NCBI GenBank assembly: GCA_964019055.1
Contig: OZ025223.1
Location: forward strand, 6,314,625-6,378,624
Length of the DNA: 64,000 nt
Reading direction: 5' to 3'
DNA from: Anthopleura xanthogrammica
Lineage: Eukaryota; Cnidaria; Anthozoa; Actiniaria; Actiniidae
Shown here: positions 22,101 to 33,334 of the stretch, piece after piece
Layout: each line of letters begins with the position of its first letter
Position numbering within the stretch: the first letter of the stretch is position 1
Program-made: the position numbers and the translations under genes
Notes under the pieces: model-generated
What the model was told of the DNA's origin: nothing
What the model saw: the letters and a program-made list of their open reading frames with translations, nothing else
Databases searched by the model: none

Positions 22101-25100
22101 TTTTTCCAAATGCAAAGACAATTTTCTAGAATTTTTAATTTTTCATAAAAATTCAGTTGATTACTTAATTCAGTGTTATACGTAAAATAGATACCCAGAG
22201 CTAGTATGGGCTCTGAAGTCCAGTTTAATCCAAGTGGGTGAGACGTATTGCCTTTGGAGGATCCAATCCACATTGCTTCAGTTTTATTAATATTTATTTC
22301 TAATCCCGAAATTGTTTTAAAGCTTTCTAATAGTATCAGGAGATTGTGTATCGATTCTTCATTTTCCATAAAACATGTGGTGTCATCGGCGTATTGTGTG
22401 AGTTTAAATTCCTTTTCCTTGATTTTAATGCCTTTTATTCCTGGGTTATCATTGATGGCGTATGCCAACATCTCAATAGCAAGTACAAAAAGTGGGCCAG
22501 ATAAGGGGCAGCCTTGTCGAACACCACGCCTCAAAGTGAAGAATTCCGAGGCAAATCCGTTATTTATCACACAACTTGAGATGTCACTATAAAACGTTTT
22601 TATCCATGAGATTACTTGCGGACCAAAATTGAATTTCTTAAGGACATCAAACATATACTCCCATTCTAAAGAATCAAATGCTTTTTTAAAGTCAACAAAA
22701 ACAATTGCTCCAGGAATGTTAAACTGGAGAGTATATTGCATAATGTCGGAAATTAGTCTGATATTTTCGCCAATATATCGTGACTTAACATATCCGGTTT
22801 GATTGGGGTTTATTATGGAAGGCAACACCTTTTCTATTCTGTTAGCTATTGCTTTCGTGGCTACTTTATAATCAGTATTTAATAAAGAAATAGGGCGCCA
22901 GTTTTCGAGGAGAAGTGGGTTTTTCTTTTTTTTCGGAATTAAATTAATTATACCTTGTTCTTTAAGCTGTAATTGAAGCTATTAACCATGATTTCACCTA
23001 ACTCCGACCAGAAAAATCTGTAAAATTCTGCAGATAGACCATCCGTTCCAGGAGTTTTATTTATCGAAAATTTTGACAGTGCTTTAAAACATTCCTCTTT
23101 GGATAAAAGACCTTCACAGGCTTGTGATTGGTTTTCATCGAGCGTTTTTAGGTTAGGGGGTGAAAGAAATTCGTTTCCTAAATTTTCGTTACAATCTAAT
23201 AAAGACGACTGATAGAGTCTTTCATAAAAACGCTTTTGTTCCAAAATAATTTCTTTAGGATTTTGCGTTATTTTGTCATCTGAAATTTGTAGTTTTGTAA
23301 TATGCTTTCTTAAAGCATTCCTTTTCTCTAAACCATAGAAGTACTTAGTGTTTTTTTCACCTTGTTCGTACCAGCGAACCTTACTTCTAATAATTGAACC
23401 CTGGGTTTTTTCATCTAGAAGATCTTTTAGTTTCTTTCTGAATTTGTTTATCTCTGCGATCGTCTCCGCCTTTTTGACGTCCAATTTTGTTGCTGATAGA
23501 GAGTTCATAAGCTCATTTATCTTTTCAAAATAGTTTCTTTCCTGTAGTTTTTTGGTTTTTGTCCTCTTGATTGAATGTCTCAACGAAAAACTTCTGATCT
23601 CCATTTTAATCAAATCCCACAACAAGCATTTATTCTCTAAATCTTTGTATTTGTCTTTCCAGATTGGGATGTTCTTACGAAGGTTTTCCGTGTAAACTTG
23701 ATCATTTAGAAGCAAGTTATTAAATTTCCAAAAACCCGGTCCTCTCTTGTGTCTGAAATGTTCGGTTTTCAATTCCATAAAAACAGCGCAATGGTCACAT
23801 TCTGGAGCGTATGAAATGTAACTGTTTTCCGTGTATTTTTTGAGATGCTTCGATATCAGAAAGTAATCGAGTCTACACTGAATTTTTGCTGATTTATCTC
23901 TCCATGTAAACTGTACTTTACTACCATTCAAATCTCTCCAAATGTCCGTCAATTGAGCTTCATTTATCAGCTTGCCGATACTTTCTATAACAGATTGTTT
24001 TTGTGCAACCGGTAGACCGCCTTCCTTATCCGTCGCTGTTAATGCACAGTTAAAATCACCGCCGATGATGATACTTTCACCAAAGAAACTCTCTATTTGG
24101 CCTAGCAGTTCAATGAAGAATTGGTTTTGCTTGCTTACGTTGTTGGGACTATAGACGTTGACAAAAATGGTTGGATTTTTTTCGATCTCTGTTTCCAAAA
24201 TTATATACCTTCCGTCTTTGTCTACAATGCTGTTTTTAACAACAATGTTACAAGAAGGGTGAAAAAGAATCATTGTTCCTCTGCTATGTTTTGTTCCATG
24301 GCTATAGAAAACTGGGCCTCCCCATTGGTTTTGCCAAATTTGTTCAACGGCTTTGGAGCTATAAGTTTCCTGAAGGAAAGCTAATTGGGCATTTTGTTTA
24401 CGCAGCCAATCAAAAATATTCTTTCTTTTAATTGTGTTATTAAGTCCCCTGACATTTAAAGAGATACACTTTACTTGAAAAGGATTTAAATCAACACCAA
24501 AGTTCATGGAAGTCATTTTTGCTTACAAAAGAAAAAAAAAAGCTTTTCAAAATGCAAATTTTGAGCAGAATTCGAACCTAGAATATGTGTTATTCAAACT
24601 ATTTAATACTTGTACGCCTATCTTCACAGAAAAAAAGTGCAAATCATTAGACTCAGCAGGAAAAAGAACAAACAGACAATAAACAAAACATAGAATACTA
24701 CCACACATCTAAAAAAAAAAGAAAAAAAAAAAGTGTTTTAACAATAATAGGTTCTAAGACCAAAGATATTAGATTTGGGTGATATCGACAGTGGACTAGT
24801 GTGTTGTGTTATGCGGTTTTTCGGAGTAAGACAGACAAGCAGTATTTGCTATCGAAATTATTCATGAAATATTAAATTTATTTTAGCGACGTTCCAATAT
24901 GTATGGTCTTATAGCTTCAGGACCATCGTATAACTTGCCGTCTATAAACAGTTGGTCATATTTTAGATATGCTGTCTTGTTTTCCTTGTGAGCATTCTTC
25001 AATAACGATGTTAGCCTTTTCCTTACCTCAAGAACTTCAGGAGCGGAGTCTTCTGATATTCCAAACGCCGTACCTTTTAAGTTTCTAGCCATACTTCGAA

Positions 25101-28100
25101 CCTTTTCTTTTTCTTTGAAGAAGGTGAATTTGGCAATGAGCGATCTTGGATTCGAAGAATTTTTTTGTTTTCCTAAACGATGTACTCTTTCTAGGCTGAC
25201 CTGGCTTGCAAGATTGGCACCCCCTTTCAGGTCTTTCTCCATGAATTTTCTAAGTGCTTTCTCAGCATCTTCATAAGTTTCACTTGCTGACTCTGGGATG
25301 TTGAAGAATCTTAGATTATTTCTTCTTGAGTGGCTTTCTAACTTCACTCCACGACTTTTCTCTTCTCGTACATCTTCAATGAGCTGGAAGATATCTTGCT
25401 CTCATGTCGAAAGGGTTTCAGCCATATTTTTGATTTCACATTTTAGATCTACGATTTCTTCGTGTGCGAATTGGAGACTCTTTTCCAGATCTTGATTCTT
25501 TTCGGTTAATACATTCACTTCTCCTTTTAGGCCTTCAATTTCATGTGCAGCAGCTAAGGCTAAATCAAGCTTTTCATTGATCTTTTCTAACATCTCTTGG
25601 CAGCAGCATGCACATGATTGCGACATGTCTTCCTCAACATCCGTTTGAGAGCCTTTACTTCGCCTTCTTCTCTTTCTAGATTTCTCATCGTCGTCTGCCA
25701 TTCTCCTAATTTGAAATGTCTTACATAACGATAGTTCGACACAAAATTTTATAAGTGACAAAAGAAGAAGAAAAGTTGCTCAAGTACGGAGCTCTCTCGA
25801 GCACGTCCGTCCTCCTCGGAATCCTAGTCCCAGTCCTCTTATTCCAGTTTATGTAAAGGAAAAGGTGGCCCCACTCTCTTGCTCTTTTCTTGAACTCCTT
25901 TGGCTTAAGATAGCTTGGTTCACCCGGATTTGCAGAAATTGATTCCAGCAACATCTGAAAGCCCTGTAAAAAGAAATCATTTATTCAATCTTTTTTAAAG
26001 CATAAATTTGATGCAATTGTTTGCAAGTTTACTGATGCTTTGCGCGCATGTGGGCATATACTAATGGAATATGCGCGTTATAAAATATATTAAAGTTATT
26101 ATTATTATTGTTGTTTGCAATATTATACGTTATTTTCAAAATGGAACTGCCTTTTTGATAAAGGCGTCCTTTTTCCAAATTTTTTTAGTAAGCATCACTA
26201 TTTGCTGTATGTCTTTGGTAATGGACTCATCTCGCCTTGACATACTGATTTACAAACATATTTACCTTCCACATCATCTCCACCTGCTGTGAATTCACCG
26301 ACTCAATACCTTCGAGCACCTTCCTCACATTTAACATTCTGAGAACTTTTCTCAAGTCTTTTCCTGTATAGGAAAAAATATTAATAACCTTAGTAGTTAT
26401 TCACCAACACTTACTATAACATTGGGTTTTTTTCTTTTGTTGTCTTTGTCTTTCTTGTCTTTTGTTGAATTATTTAGGTACTATTTAGTATGGACTGTGC
26501 TCTAAAATGCTTCAGATATTCAAATACATTTACCATCTAGTTTTGTAAATTTTGTTTCTCCATCTTCGCAATCTCCATCTCTGACATCGTAGGACTTGAA
26601 TGGAATTCCGATCTTGTCCATTTCATTCACCAGCTGCTCTTTTTTGTCTTCATTCACAACTTTATCAATAACCTACAAAGTAAATTTTATAGATGTCATA
26701 ACATAAATGTTACTGTGTGGTATTAGGACATATTAAAGCGGGAACCTCATATCTGGAATTATAATTATTGTTTTATTTTGTTTGTAAATAAGAACCAGTT
26801 ATGAACCACCCCATCCTAAATGGTTACAAATATATAGACTTTTTTAAGAACCATTTTAGCTTGGAAAAATTTGACCTTTTTACTGTAAGCAGCCTGTCTT
26901 TTACAGCTGATGTTTCATAGTGAATTTATAAATTAAGAATGGTTTAAAGCTTACCTGTCCAAAAAGTAGGCCCATGATCCTTAAAAACATATGCAGGGTA
27001 TCAACAACTACAGAGGTGAATGGAATGGACAAGAGTGGTTTCCTTGGGCATCCTTTTCTTTCTAAGCCTTCCTTTTCTCCATTCAAGCAGCAATTTTCAA
27101 GTGTCCTCTGGATTGGCCAGTCTTCAACTACAACATTGAGAATAATTATGTGTCAAAAAATAATCTTCATCTAATGGCTGCAATTTTACAGTGAATTAAT
27201 ATAAAATCTCAAATCAATAAGATGACAAATCCTTTGTAAGGTGTTTTGGTGACCCTTTTTTAAAAATTAAAAACAGGGTAGTTAAGGTCACTTCTGATTG
27301 TTGGCCTAAGACAATATTCACCTCTGTATTCTTCTTAATAATTAATAAAAATATGAAAAAAATAATATACTCACTATCAAGGCAACTTATCAGATCTTTT
27401 GTGCAATAGCACCAGATGCAAAAAAAGAAGGAGCATGCTGCATTGAGCCCATACACCAGAGAGAGAAATTTCCAATCGCAACAGCAAACCCTAAAAATAA
27501 AAAATACATACTGTCATCAAAGATACAATTTGAAAATATTATACATAACCCCTGGCTCAGATTAAGGTAAGCCTCTCATCACAAGTTTTGAAACTTATGA
27601 TTAGAGTGCTACTAACAAAAATGGGTCAGAATTCAATTAAACAAAATTTTACTTTTTGGTACAAAAAAGGTTTTAAAGGTCTTACCATTCAACACGATAT
27701 TGTTTGCCGTCAACAAAAAAACCATTCTCCATCAACAATTGAATTTCCTCAAACGTTGGTCCAAGGCAAGTTTGTAATTCTTGATAATCCTCTTTCCTTG
27801 TAATAAAAAATAAAAAATAAATTATTATGAATCTGAAGACCATGTCTATTTTTATGCAAATTTAAACTTTTTAATGATTTTCTTTTCACCTTTATATGAA
27901 AATCATCTTTAAATATTATTATATACATGTTCCATAGGTCTAATATATAGTAAAGCACTTATCATCATTTTCAAAAATATAAGTACAAAATTGATCACAA
28001 ATGACAATAAATTATTAAGGTGTTCCATTGACTTCCCACAGGCATGTGTCCTTAGCTTTGTATTTAATGCAAAGCATTATTCATATAGAAACAATTTGAT

Positions 28101-31023
28101 TCCTTGATCTTAACCTTTTGTTGCCATAAAATATCTTAATAGCTTATTTTTAATATGTTTTTCAGATTTTCCTCTGACAAAGATAATCTGTTTACTTTAA
28201 AGCAATGCATTTCATTGATCATAAATATTACTTTAGTATCTTACCATTATAAAGAGCGATGGTATATTGGTAATCGACAGTATTGCAGCCTTCATCCAAA
28301 AGGCTCAATACTGCCATTACTGAACCAATTTTGGCACTTGTTCTTCTGCCATCTGCAGCAAATCTTGCCCTCAGTATTCCGCCATTGTCCTCTGCGATTT
28401 GCTTGATGGCAGGAATATCCAAGAGATATTCTAATATCTCACGGATTTTTTTCCTGGCACCATCACCTCCCTTTGCCTGCAAAATAAAAGAAGAAAATAT
28501 GTATATGAGCTTATATATTAATCAGAAATGAAATGGTTAGGCTATCCTTTCTTTAAAGAAAGAGACCTCTGGCACATGGCCCAGTTCATAAAAAAAGCCT
28601 ACGACTACTTAGGAAACAATGAACGACATCATTTCTGAGTCTATTTCCCGTGATACAAAACATATCGTGTTTTGGAGCGCTGACAGTCGCCATTTTGAAA
28701 CACTAGCCCAAAAGGCCACAGGAAGCCCATTGACAGAGTTACGTTGTCTACTAGGGATTTTAGACTTTTTTCAAAGAAAACATAAGCTTATTCAAAAAAA
28801 GATGATAAAAGTGCACAGGAAAATTCCCGAACTTCTCTAACACGAGCGTAGCAAAATTACAAATGTTTAATAAGCTTTTATCGTAAAGGATCGTAATTAA
28901 TTGAAAATATATAATCACGTGAAGTGTTTAATAGATGATCGCCAAGAAAAAAAACTCGAAACTGTGCAAACTTCTCACTTCGTTGACGCTAACGAAAAAC
29001 GCCGTCCGAAAAACATTATTTCTTTAAACTGTTTTCAGTAAAAATGATTAAAAAACAACTAGGAAGGATAAATTACATCTTCGCTAGTCTTTGTGAAAGG
29101 TTCTGAACTTTGACGATCATACCAACTCGTGATTTTACGGCGCAAACAAATTGGTCGAACTAGAACAATCACCATTGTTTGTCAAATGATCACTTAGCTT
29201 GGTGACGCTACCGAAAAACGCCGTCCGAAAAACATTCTTTTCGTAAACTGTTTTCGGTAAAAATGATTAAAAACATCTACGAAATAAAGGTGAAATTTTA
29301 ATGAAAGATTCTGCGGAACTTTCTGATCAGAAAATCTTGTGGTTTTACATTCTTTAATATTCTACTTTTCGTTGATTCCCGGCATAAAACTAAAGACGCT
29401 TTGAATTGTGATAATTGGGAAAATTCACTCTATGGGAGATTTTATGGAATCTTTTTTTGACGTCACAACCTCGCGCGAGCGGTTCGCTGGCCGTCAAATT
29501 TTATTGGAAAGCTATGCAAATTTAGTCTTTTTTACTTGAAATGGGATTGAAAAACAAAAACTCAAAACGTCAAATATCGCTTTTCTCTTGCTAGTAACGA
29601 AGAAAAAGATGATCAAAGTGTAAAATGTAGTAAGAACATCAAAAAACAACCACAGTTCAAGTATTTCTGTCCAAATATCTCAATATCTCAAAATGGCGAC
29701 CCTCTTTTGCGCTACCGTATCGAGAGTTTTACTCATTTTTGTGTCGATTTTTTTAGAAAATCTTAGTTAACATCAATGAATGTACCTTCTATGAAGTGTT
29801 TTCTATGGAACTGAAGGACTATTTTTGCAGTGCAATAAAGTTTTTCTGGTCTTTAAGCCACTTCTTCTCAGAGCTACAACCACAAAATGGCTTCGCAAAT
29901 CTTCTTTTGGTGAAGACGAAAAATTGATTTGGTTAACTTAAAGACAGACATGACTTCTGTGCTTTCAGTGATAGCTCAAACGTGCTTTTCGCTTTTCGAA
30001 AATAATAAAATGAAAACCACACAAGTATTTTAAACTTATGTTTTTTGCAAAATTCTATAGACTTTACAAGAACAAATTTGCCGTCTTTTGCAACCAGGAC
30101 TGACAAAATTTGACGGCCAGCTTCTATTTGCCACCGGAAATACGTCATGCGTGAAACCTCCCATATACAAAATATAAATGACCGACAGTCAGAAAATGCT
30201 CGATATTTGCAGTCTGAAGACTCCAAACCACCCCTATAACGTTATTCTTGTGGGTCAAGCGAACCCGAAAAGCTTTGTATCTTTTATACGAAAAACCGCG
30301 ATATAGGACTAATAAGAAAGAAAGGAAAAAGACTAACCTCAGAAATAAGCTGTATTTCTAACAGATTATTTTGCTCTTTTCTTTCCTTTTTTATTTGGCT
30401 CAGTGCTGGAAACAAGTCTCTCAGCTCAACGGGAAGGGCCATACGGAGCTCATGGTATGCCTCGTCGCTGATAAAGCCTCGGTCCTTGGCTGCTAAAACT
30501 CTCCGTATAATGCTTGCAGCTTCATGATCTTCTTCTTCGCCATTTTCTCCGCTGTCGTTATCATCTCCTCCCAAAGGCAGAATAAGCTCCCTCTCACTTA
30601 CTTGAAACTTGATCTAAAAAAACAACAACAAAAAACTGTGAATAAAAACGCATGATTCAAATCTTCAAAATGATAATGAGAGCTTTTCCATTCATAAAAC
30701 TGGGGGAAAAACCTACCTCCACAGGCCTAAATTCATTAGGGAGCTTTTTCATGGTTTTCTTGAGGAACTCTGTAATCTTTTTCTTTCTTGTGAATTTTGC
30801 AGACCTCGACAAGTCCCAGAAAGACTGCTTGGTCTGCAAAAACTTCACCGAGGATTTGATTTCCTCATTTTTTTGAAGTGCCACTTTAAGTTTCTCCCGA
30901 AGGGAAGCAGCCTCTCGTCTTACAGACTCTAGCTCCGCCTGGTTCTGTCTCGTCTGGGCTTCGTGCCTTGCACGCTCGTATTGGGCTTGGCTTCTTACTG
31001 CTCCCAGATGAATTTTCAAAATC
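19172..31023 (-). CDS. Eleven-exon transposase-like gene of an uncharacterised family (about 640 codons), carrying a LINE
   Basis: The exons read on the minus strand are 31023-30717, 30613-30338, 28476-28245, 27796-27686, 27490-27375, 27127-26955, 26672-26534, 26363-26266, 20170-20023, 19807-19656 and 19351-19172. Stop TAG is at 19174-19172. All junctions are GT-AG and phase-consistent except 28245/27796, which is off by one base and is a possible inactivating deletion. The N-terminus is a coiled coil (SVRREAASLREKLKVAL). Conserved-looking motifs follow: RARFAADGRRTSAKIGS, CCDWKFLSLVYGLN, FFCIWCYC, VVDTLHMFLRIMGLLFG, TPYIHALIYHVPQF and KPFSCQPVEKKNH. Spaced acidic residues in these motifs could be an RNase H-fold (DDE-like) triad, but that is inference. 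I recall similar proteins as repetitive in cnidarians and some fungi. The 5' exon was not found. A LINE lies between exons 8 and 9. Confidence 0.65.
20053..20316. repeat. 264-bp direct repeat, left copy (LINE target duplication)
   Basis: It is identical by eye to 25846-26109. It covers the 5' part of an exon of the transposase-like gene (20170-20053), its splice acceptor and 146 bp of the preceding intron. It abuts the 3' tail of the LINE. The left copy continues into the complete exon (to 20023). Confidence 0.9.
20741..24516 (-). pseudogene. L1-type ORF2: endonuclease and reverse transcriptase with one frameshift
   Basis: Residues 1-240 (24516-23790) form an apurinic-type endonuclease with LNVRGLNN, FLQETYSS, NVYSPNN, GGDFNCAL and a CDH motif. 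A linker and RT follow, with NWRPISLLNTDYKVATKA, IVFVDFKKAFDSLEWEYM, RRGVRQGCPLSGPLF and the intact catalytic QYADD. The tail carries a Cys/His motif (CPFCFDREKHTCTHFFFHC). The first frame stops at 22948 (SFNYSLKNKV). The continuing frame reads LQLKEQGIINLIPKKKKN without interruption into 22828-20741, so a single small indel near 22975 is the only defect. Otherwise the protein would be about 1,255 residues. Confidence 0.9.
24883..25701 (-). pseudogene. L1-type ORF1 with a single TGA stop
   Basis: From MADDDEKSRKRRRRSKGS to 24883 there are 273 codons in one frame. They comprise a basic N-terminus, a Cys cluster (CACCCQEM), a heptad coiled coil, an RRM-like core (NNLRFFNIPES, VSLERVHRLGKQK, LIAKFTFFKEKEKVRSM) and a C-terminal domain (YLKYDQLFIDGKLYDGPEA). 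The only interruption is TGA near 25403 between TLST and EQDIFQLIEDVRE. It could come from a CGA codon by one CpG-type transition. ORF1 proteins are RNA-binding trimers that form the retrotransposition particle. Confidence 0.85.
25846..26109. repeat. 264-bp direct repeat, right copy (LINE target duplication)
   Basis: It matches 20053-20316 base for base as far as read. Here the exon of the transposase-like gene is cut after LFLYIN (25846), where the LINE 5' end begins, but the acceptor and intron part are retained. Confidence 0.9.
28995..29290. repeat. Two imperfect direct repeat units about 217 bp apart
   Basis: GACGCTAACGAAAAACGCCG at about 28985 and GACGCTACCGAAAAACGCCG at about 29202 each begin about 75 bp of near-identical sequence. 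The units end AAAAATGATTAAAA and lie in an intron of the transposase-like gene. Confidence 0.65.
29300..30270. other. Intronic sequence without recognised coding
   Basis: Long AT-rich stretch between two exons of the minus-strand transposase-like gene. No additional exon in phase and no known repeat were recognised. Confidence 0.4.
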
Positions 31024-31739
31024 CTTATTTCATAAAAAGGGGAGAATGGAGGTCGAATCGGATTTTGCAATTTAAATTTTGAAAACATATCTCAGATATT
31101 TGGCTCGTGTTCACTTACTCAAGTTACTAATGAAATAACTTTATTGCCTCGTGAGCAAAAATTTATAGCCTATGGCCTATTGTTCCTAAACGGACAAAAG
31201 AACACAAAGGCTAAAAATTTCTTTCATTTGTTTTCTTTTTGTAAAAAGTTTTTTTTGTTTGGTTTTCTTATTATCAAGCTAAAAGCTAAAAAACAACGCT
31301 CTCTCAATTGAGCTGTTGGCGGTGGGGTGATAATTTCATTGTTTTGTTCTTAATTAAAGCCGGCTCACGAACTTTATTGATGTGGATGTTTTTTTAAACA
31401 AACTTTCATTTAAACATCCCGCCTTTCACGTAATTGTTTTTCTGATCCAGTGTTAATAAAAAAAACTGTTTTTAGATCGTAAACCTCTCCGTAAACCTTT
31501 CCGATTAATAATCGCTGATAGGAGAAATTATACACCAAAACGCAGCTGGCACTGAACCTGAACCGACCAGAGCTAAAGTTGCTGAGACAGCAGAACTAGA
31601 AATACCTTGCTTGCAAAATCCACAAAATAAAGCTTTTTTTTTTAAAGTATTTTTCAAAAAGCAGTAGACTACTAATGCTAGTTATAATTTTTTTTGAAAG
31701 AAAGTTACTAAATATTAGAAATTACAATTGATTTTTCCC

Positions 31740-31860
31740 CAGTAGGAAACACAGCATCACACCGCTTAGCAGTGATTTTGACTACCAATAAGCGCGCGAG
31801 CATTTGCACCAATCAGCAGTTTGATCCGACTTCAACAAAGCTCATCAAATAACAACCAAG
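31740..31860. promoter_or_regulatory. CCAAT-box promoter-like block, duplicated at 33.5 kb
   Basis: About 85 bp here (CTTAGCAGTGATTTTGACTA ... CCAATCAGCAGTTTGATCCG) are similar to 33498-33575 in the same orientation. Both copies hold a CCAATCAG box. A TATATATAAAG box follows on the plus strand at about 31930. It lies upstream of the transposase-like gene (minus) and could also drive a plus-strand unit. Confidence 0.45.
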
Positions 31861-31869
31861 CAAAATCTG

Positions 31870-32460
31870 GGATAAGGAAAGCCAAAATTATTGGATTGAG
31901 CCCAAATTATAATTGTTTAAATGTAACCTATATATAAAGAAGGTGATATAACGTATAGTACTATGAGTTACTTTGATCGCTTGCAATTAACCACTTATTG
32001 GCAAGACCTATATTTCTGCCTATTCAAACGCTTCACCTCAGTGACGCAAAGGTTAAATTCCAAAGACAAAGTTTTTTTTCTCGTTCAGTGCACACATAAT
32101 TTCTAAACAAGTAAAATTACAGCGCTGCTAAACAAAACTTACACAAGTTTAACTTGAGCTTAGTACAACACAAACTCGTGCTCTCCTACTAATAGTCATG
32201 TGGCTTCTTATTCCAATTAAAATATTTTTTTTAATTTTCTCTCATAGTTCTTGCTCAAAAGATGTAATATCCAAACGTAACATGGTATTATTATTAATCA
32301 GGCATATACTTTTGTTTGGTTTCATCGGCGTTTTAAGGGATAATGGGGTGGCGGAAACTTATGGATATGTTTGTTTCGGGGCGTTTATAAGCTTATTTTT
32401 TTAGGGTCATACCCTATACTGTATATTTTATTAGCAATATAAAGATCATGACTTTAAGCA
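31870..32460. other. Possible plus-strand transcription unit or spacer
   Basis: A TATA-like box at about 31930 is followed by about 530 bp ending at the palindromic stem-loop at 32469-32484. Only a hydrophobic 68-codon ORF (32198-32404) is present, and I do not recognise it. Whether anything is expressed here is unknown. Confidence 0.25.
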
Positions 32461-32468
32461 TATGTGGT

Positions 32469-32484
32469 GGCTCTTAAAAGAGCC
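32469..32484 (-). promoter_or_regulatory. Histone-type mRNA 3' stem-loop
   Basis: The minus strand reads GGCTCTTTTAAGAGCC, followed by ACCACA. It has a six-base-pair stem with loop TTTA. This fits the metazoan replication-dependent histone stem-loop consensus (GGYYYU-UYUN-ARRRCC, then ACCC-like). It starts 29 nt after the stop codon of the chromodomain gene. A conventional AATAAA lies further downstream on the same strand near 32430. Confidence 0.6.
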
Positions 32485-32513
32485 GTTTTTTGTTTGTAAT
32501 GACTTGTGGTCCT

Positions 32514-33334
32514 TTACTGCACCCATGCGAGAACTGGCGCTTCTAAAAAAATAACAAGAAAAGAAAAAAATTTGTTAGCGACAACAACAATGAAAGGGCC
32601 AAGAAATTTTAGGTTATTAGTAAGTCTCACCTCGTGTTGTCCTAGATGGCTTGGTGCGTTCTCTGCAGAATGACATTTTCATGAAGGACGCAGCTGATAT
32701 CAGGCGTTTCTCAGGTTTACAAGCATGAGTCAGCTTAGCGCTTTGGCATCCAGGACACGCCGAATGATCAAAAAACACCTTCTTCTTAGTAATAAGAGAT
32801 AACTTCACCGGTTTGTCGAGCATAACTCGGCAAACCGTTGAAGATTTAAAGGTCTTAGTTGACCACCCTTCGGATAAGATCGAATCCAGTTCTGATGCCA
32901 AAAACGTAAAGTGACAACTGGTTTTCTGTCGCAGTCCCGCAGGGCAAGATGGTAAGCCACCAAACAGGTCTGCGAACGTTTCCATCGTCATAGCCATGGT
33001 TACGCTCGCCCTTCTCCTTACACGACCTTTTACAGCTTGGCAATGCCTGACATTCAGACGTTCTGCTATTAAAACTTCTAGAGTTTGGCGAACACCTCGG
33101 ATGCCTACAAGAAAAGAAAAAGAGACGTTAAACACTGCGGATTTAAATAAGTATTATTGTTGTTAGTAAAATACCTTGGTTTTTCCTGAAATAGGCGATC
33201 TTTACTGCCTCGTTGACGTCACCTTCATCTACCCAGGAATCGTGTCTAGCACCATAGCCTTTCCATCGTAGTAGATATTGTGTTCGACCGTTGTTATCAG
33301 TACGGCGATCAAGTACTCGTGAAACTTTAAACAT
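32514..33334 (-). CDS. Chromodomain protein, three exons, 220 residues, histone-type 3' end
   Basis: The exons are 33334-33175, 33104-32631 and 32542-32514, with introns of 70 and 88 nt, good GT-AG sites and a consistent frame of 221 codons including TAA. Residues 1-45 form a chromodomain (MFKVSRVLDRR, TQYLLRWKGYGARHDSWVDE). The residues aligning with the HP1 aromatic cage are all aromatic (F2, W24, Y27), so methyl-lysine binding is plausible. The rest is basic with a Cys/His cluster (CPGCQSAKLTHACKPEKR), possibly a zinc site; this region is not recognised. The gene ends 29 nt before a histone-type stem-loop and is divergent from an 86-codon gene across a CCAAT-rich promoter. It could be a domesticated or TE chromodomain protein. 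Confidence 0.65.

Larger units (their letters stand above)
20317..25845 (-). mobile_element. L1/Tx1-like LINE, full length and nearly intact (5.5 kb)
   Basis: The 5' end is at about 25845, ORF1 at 25701-24883, ORF2 at 24516-20741, and a 3' A/T-rich tail lies at 20340-20317. The element contains only one stop codon in ORF1 and one frameshift in ORF2. Together with identical flanking repeats this indicates a young insertion. The arrangement (coiled coil plus RRM ORF1, EN-RT ORF2 with FVDFKKAFDSLEW and QYADDTTCF) is that of the L1 clade, most like Tx1-type elements. Confidence 0.9.

Noticed and set aside
32198..32404. 68-codon hydrophobic ORF as a membrane protein gene
   Set aside because: The sequence is low-complexity AT-rich with no start context or homology pattern; kept only as part of the spacer note.
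32469..32484. Rho-independent-type terminator
   Set aside because: The context is eukaryotic with spliceosomal introns; the loop fits the histone 3' consensus instead.
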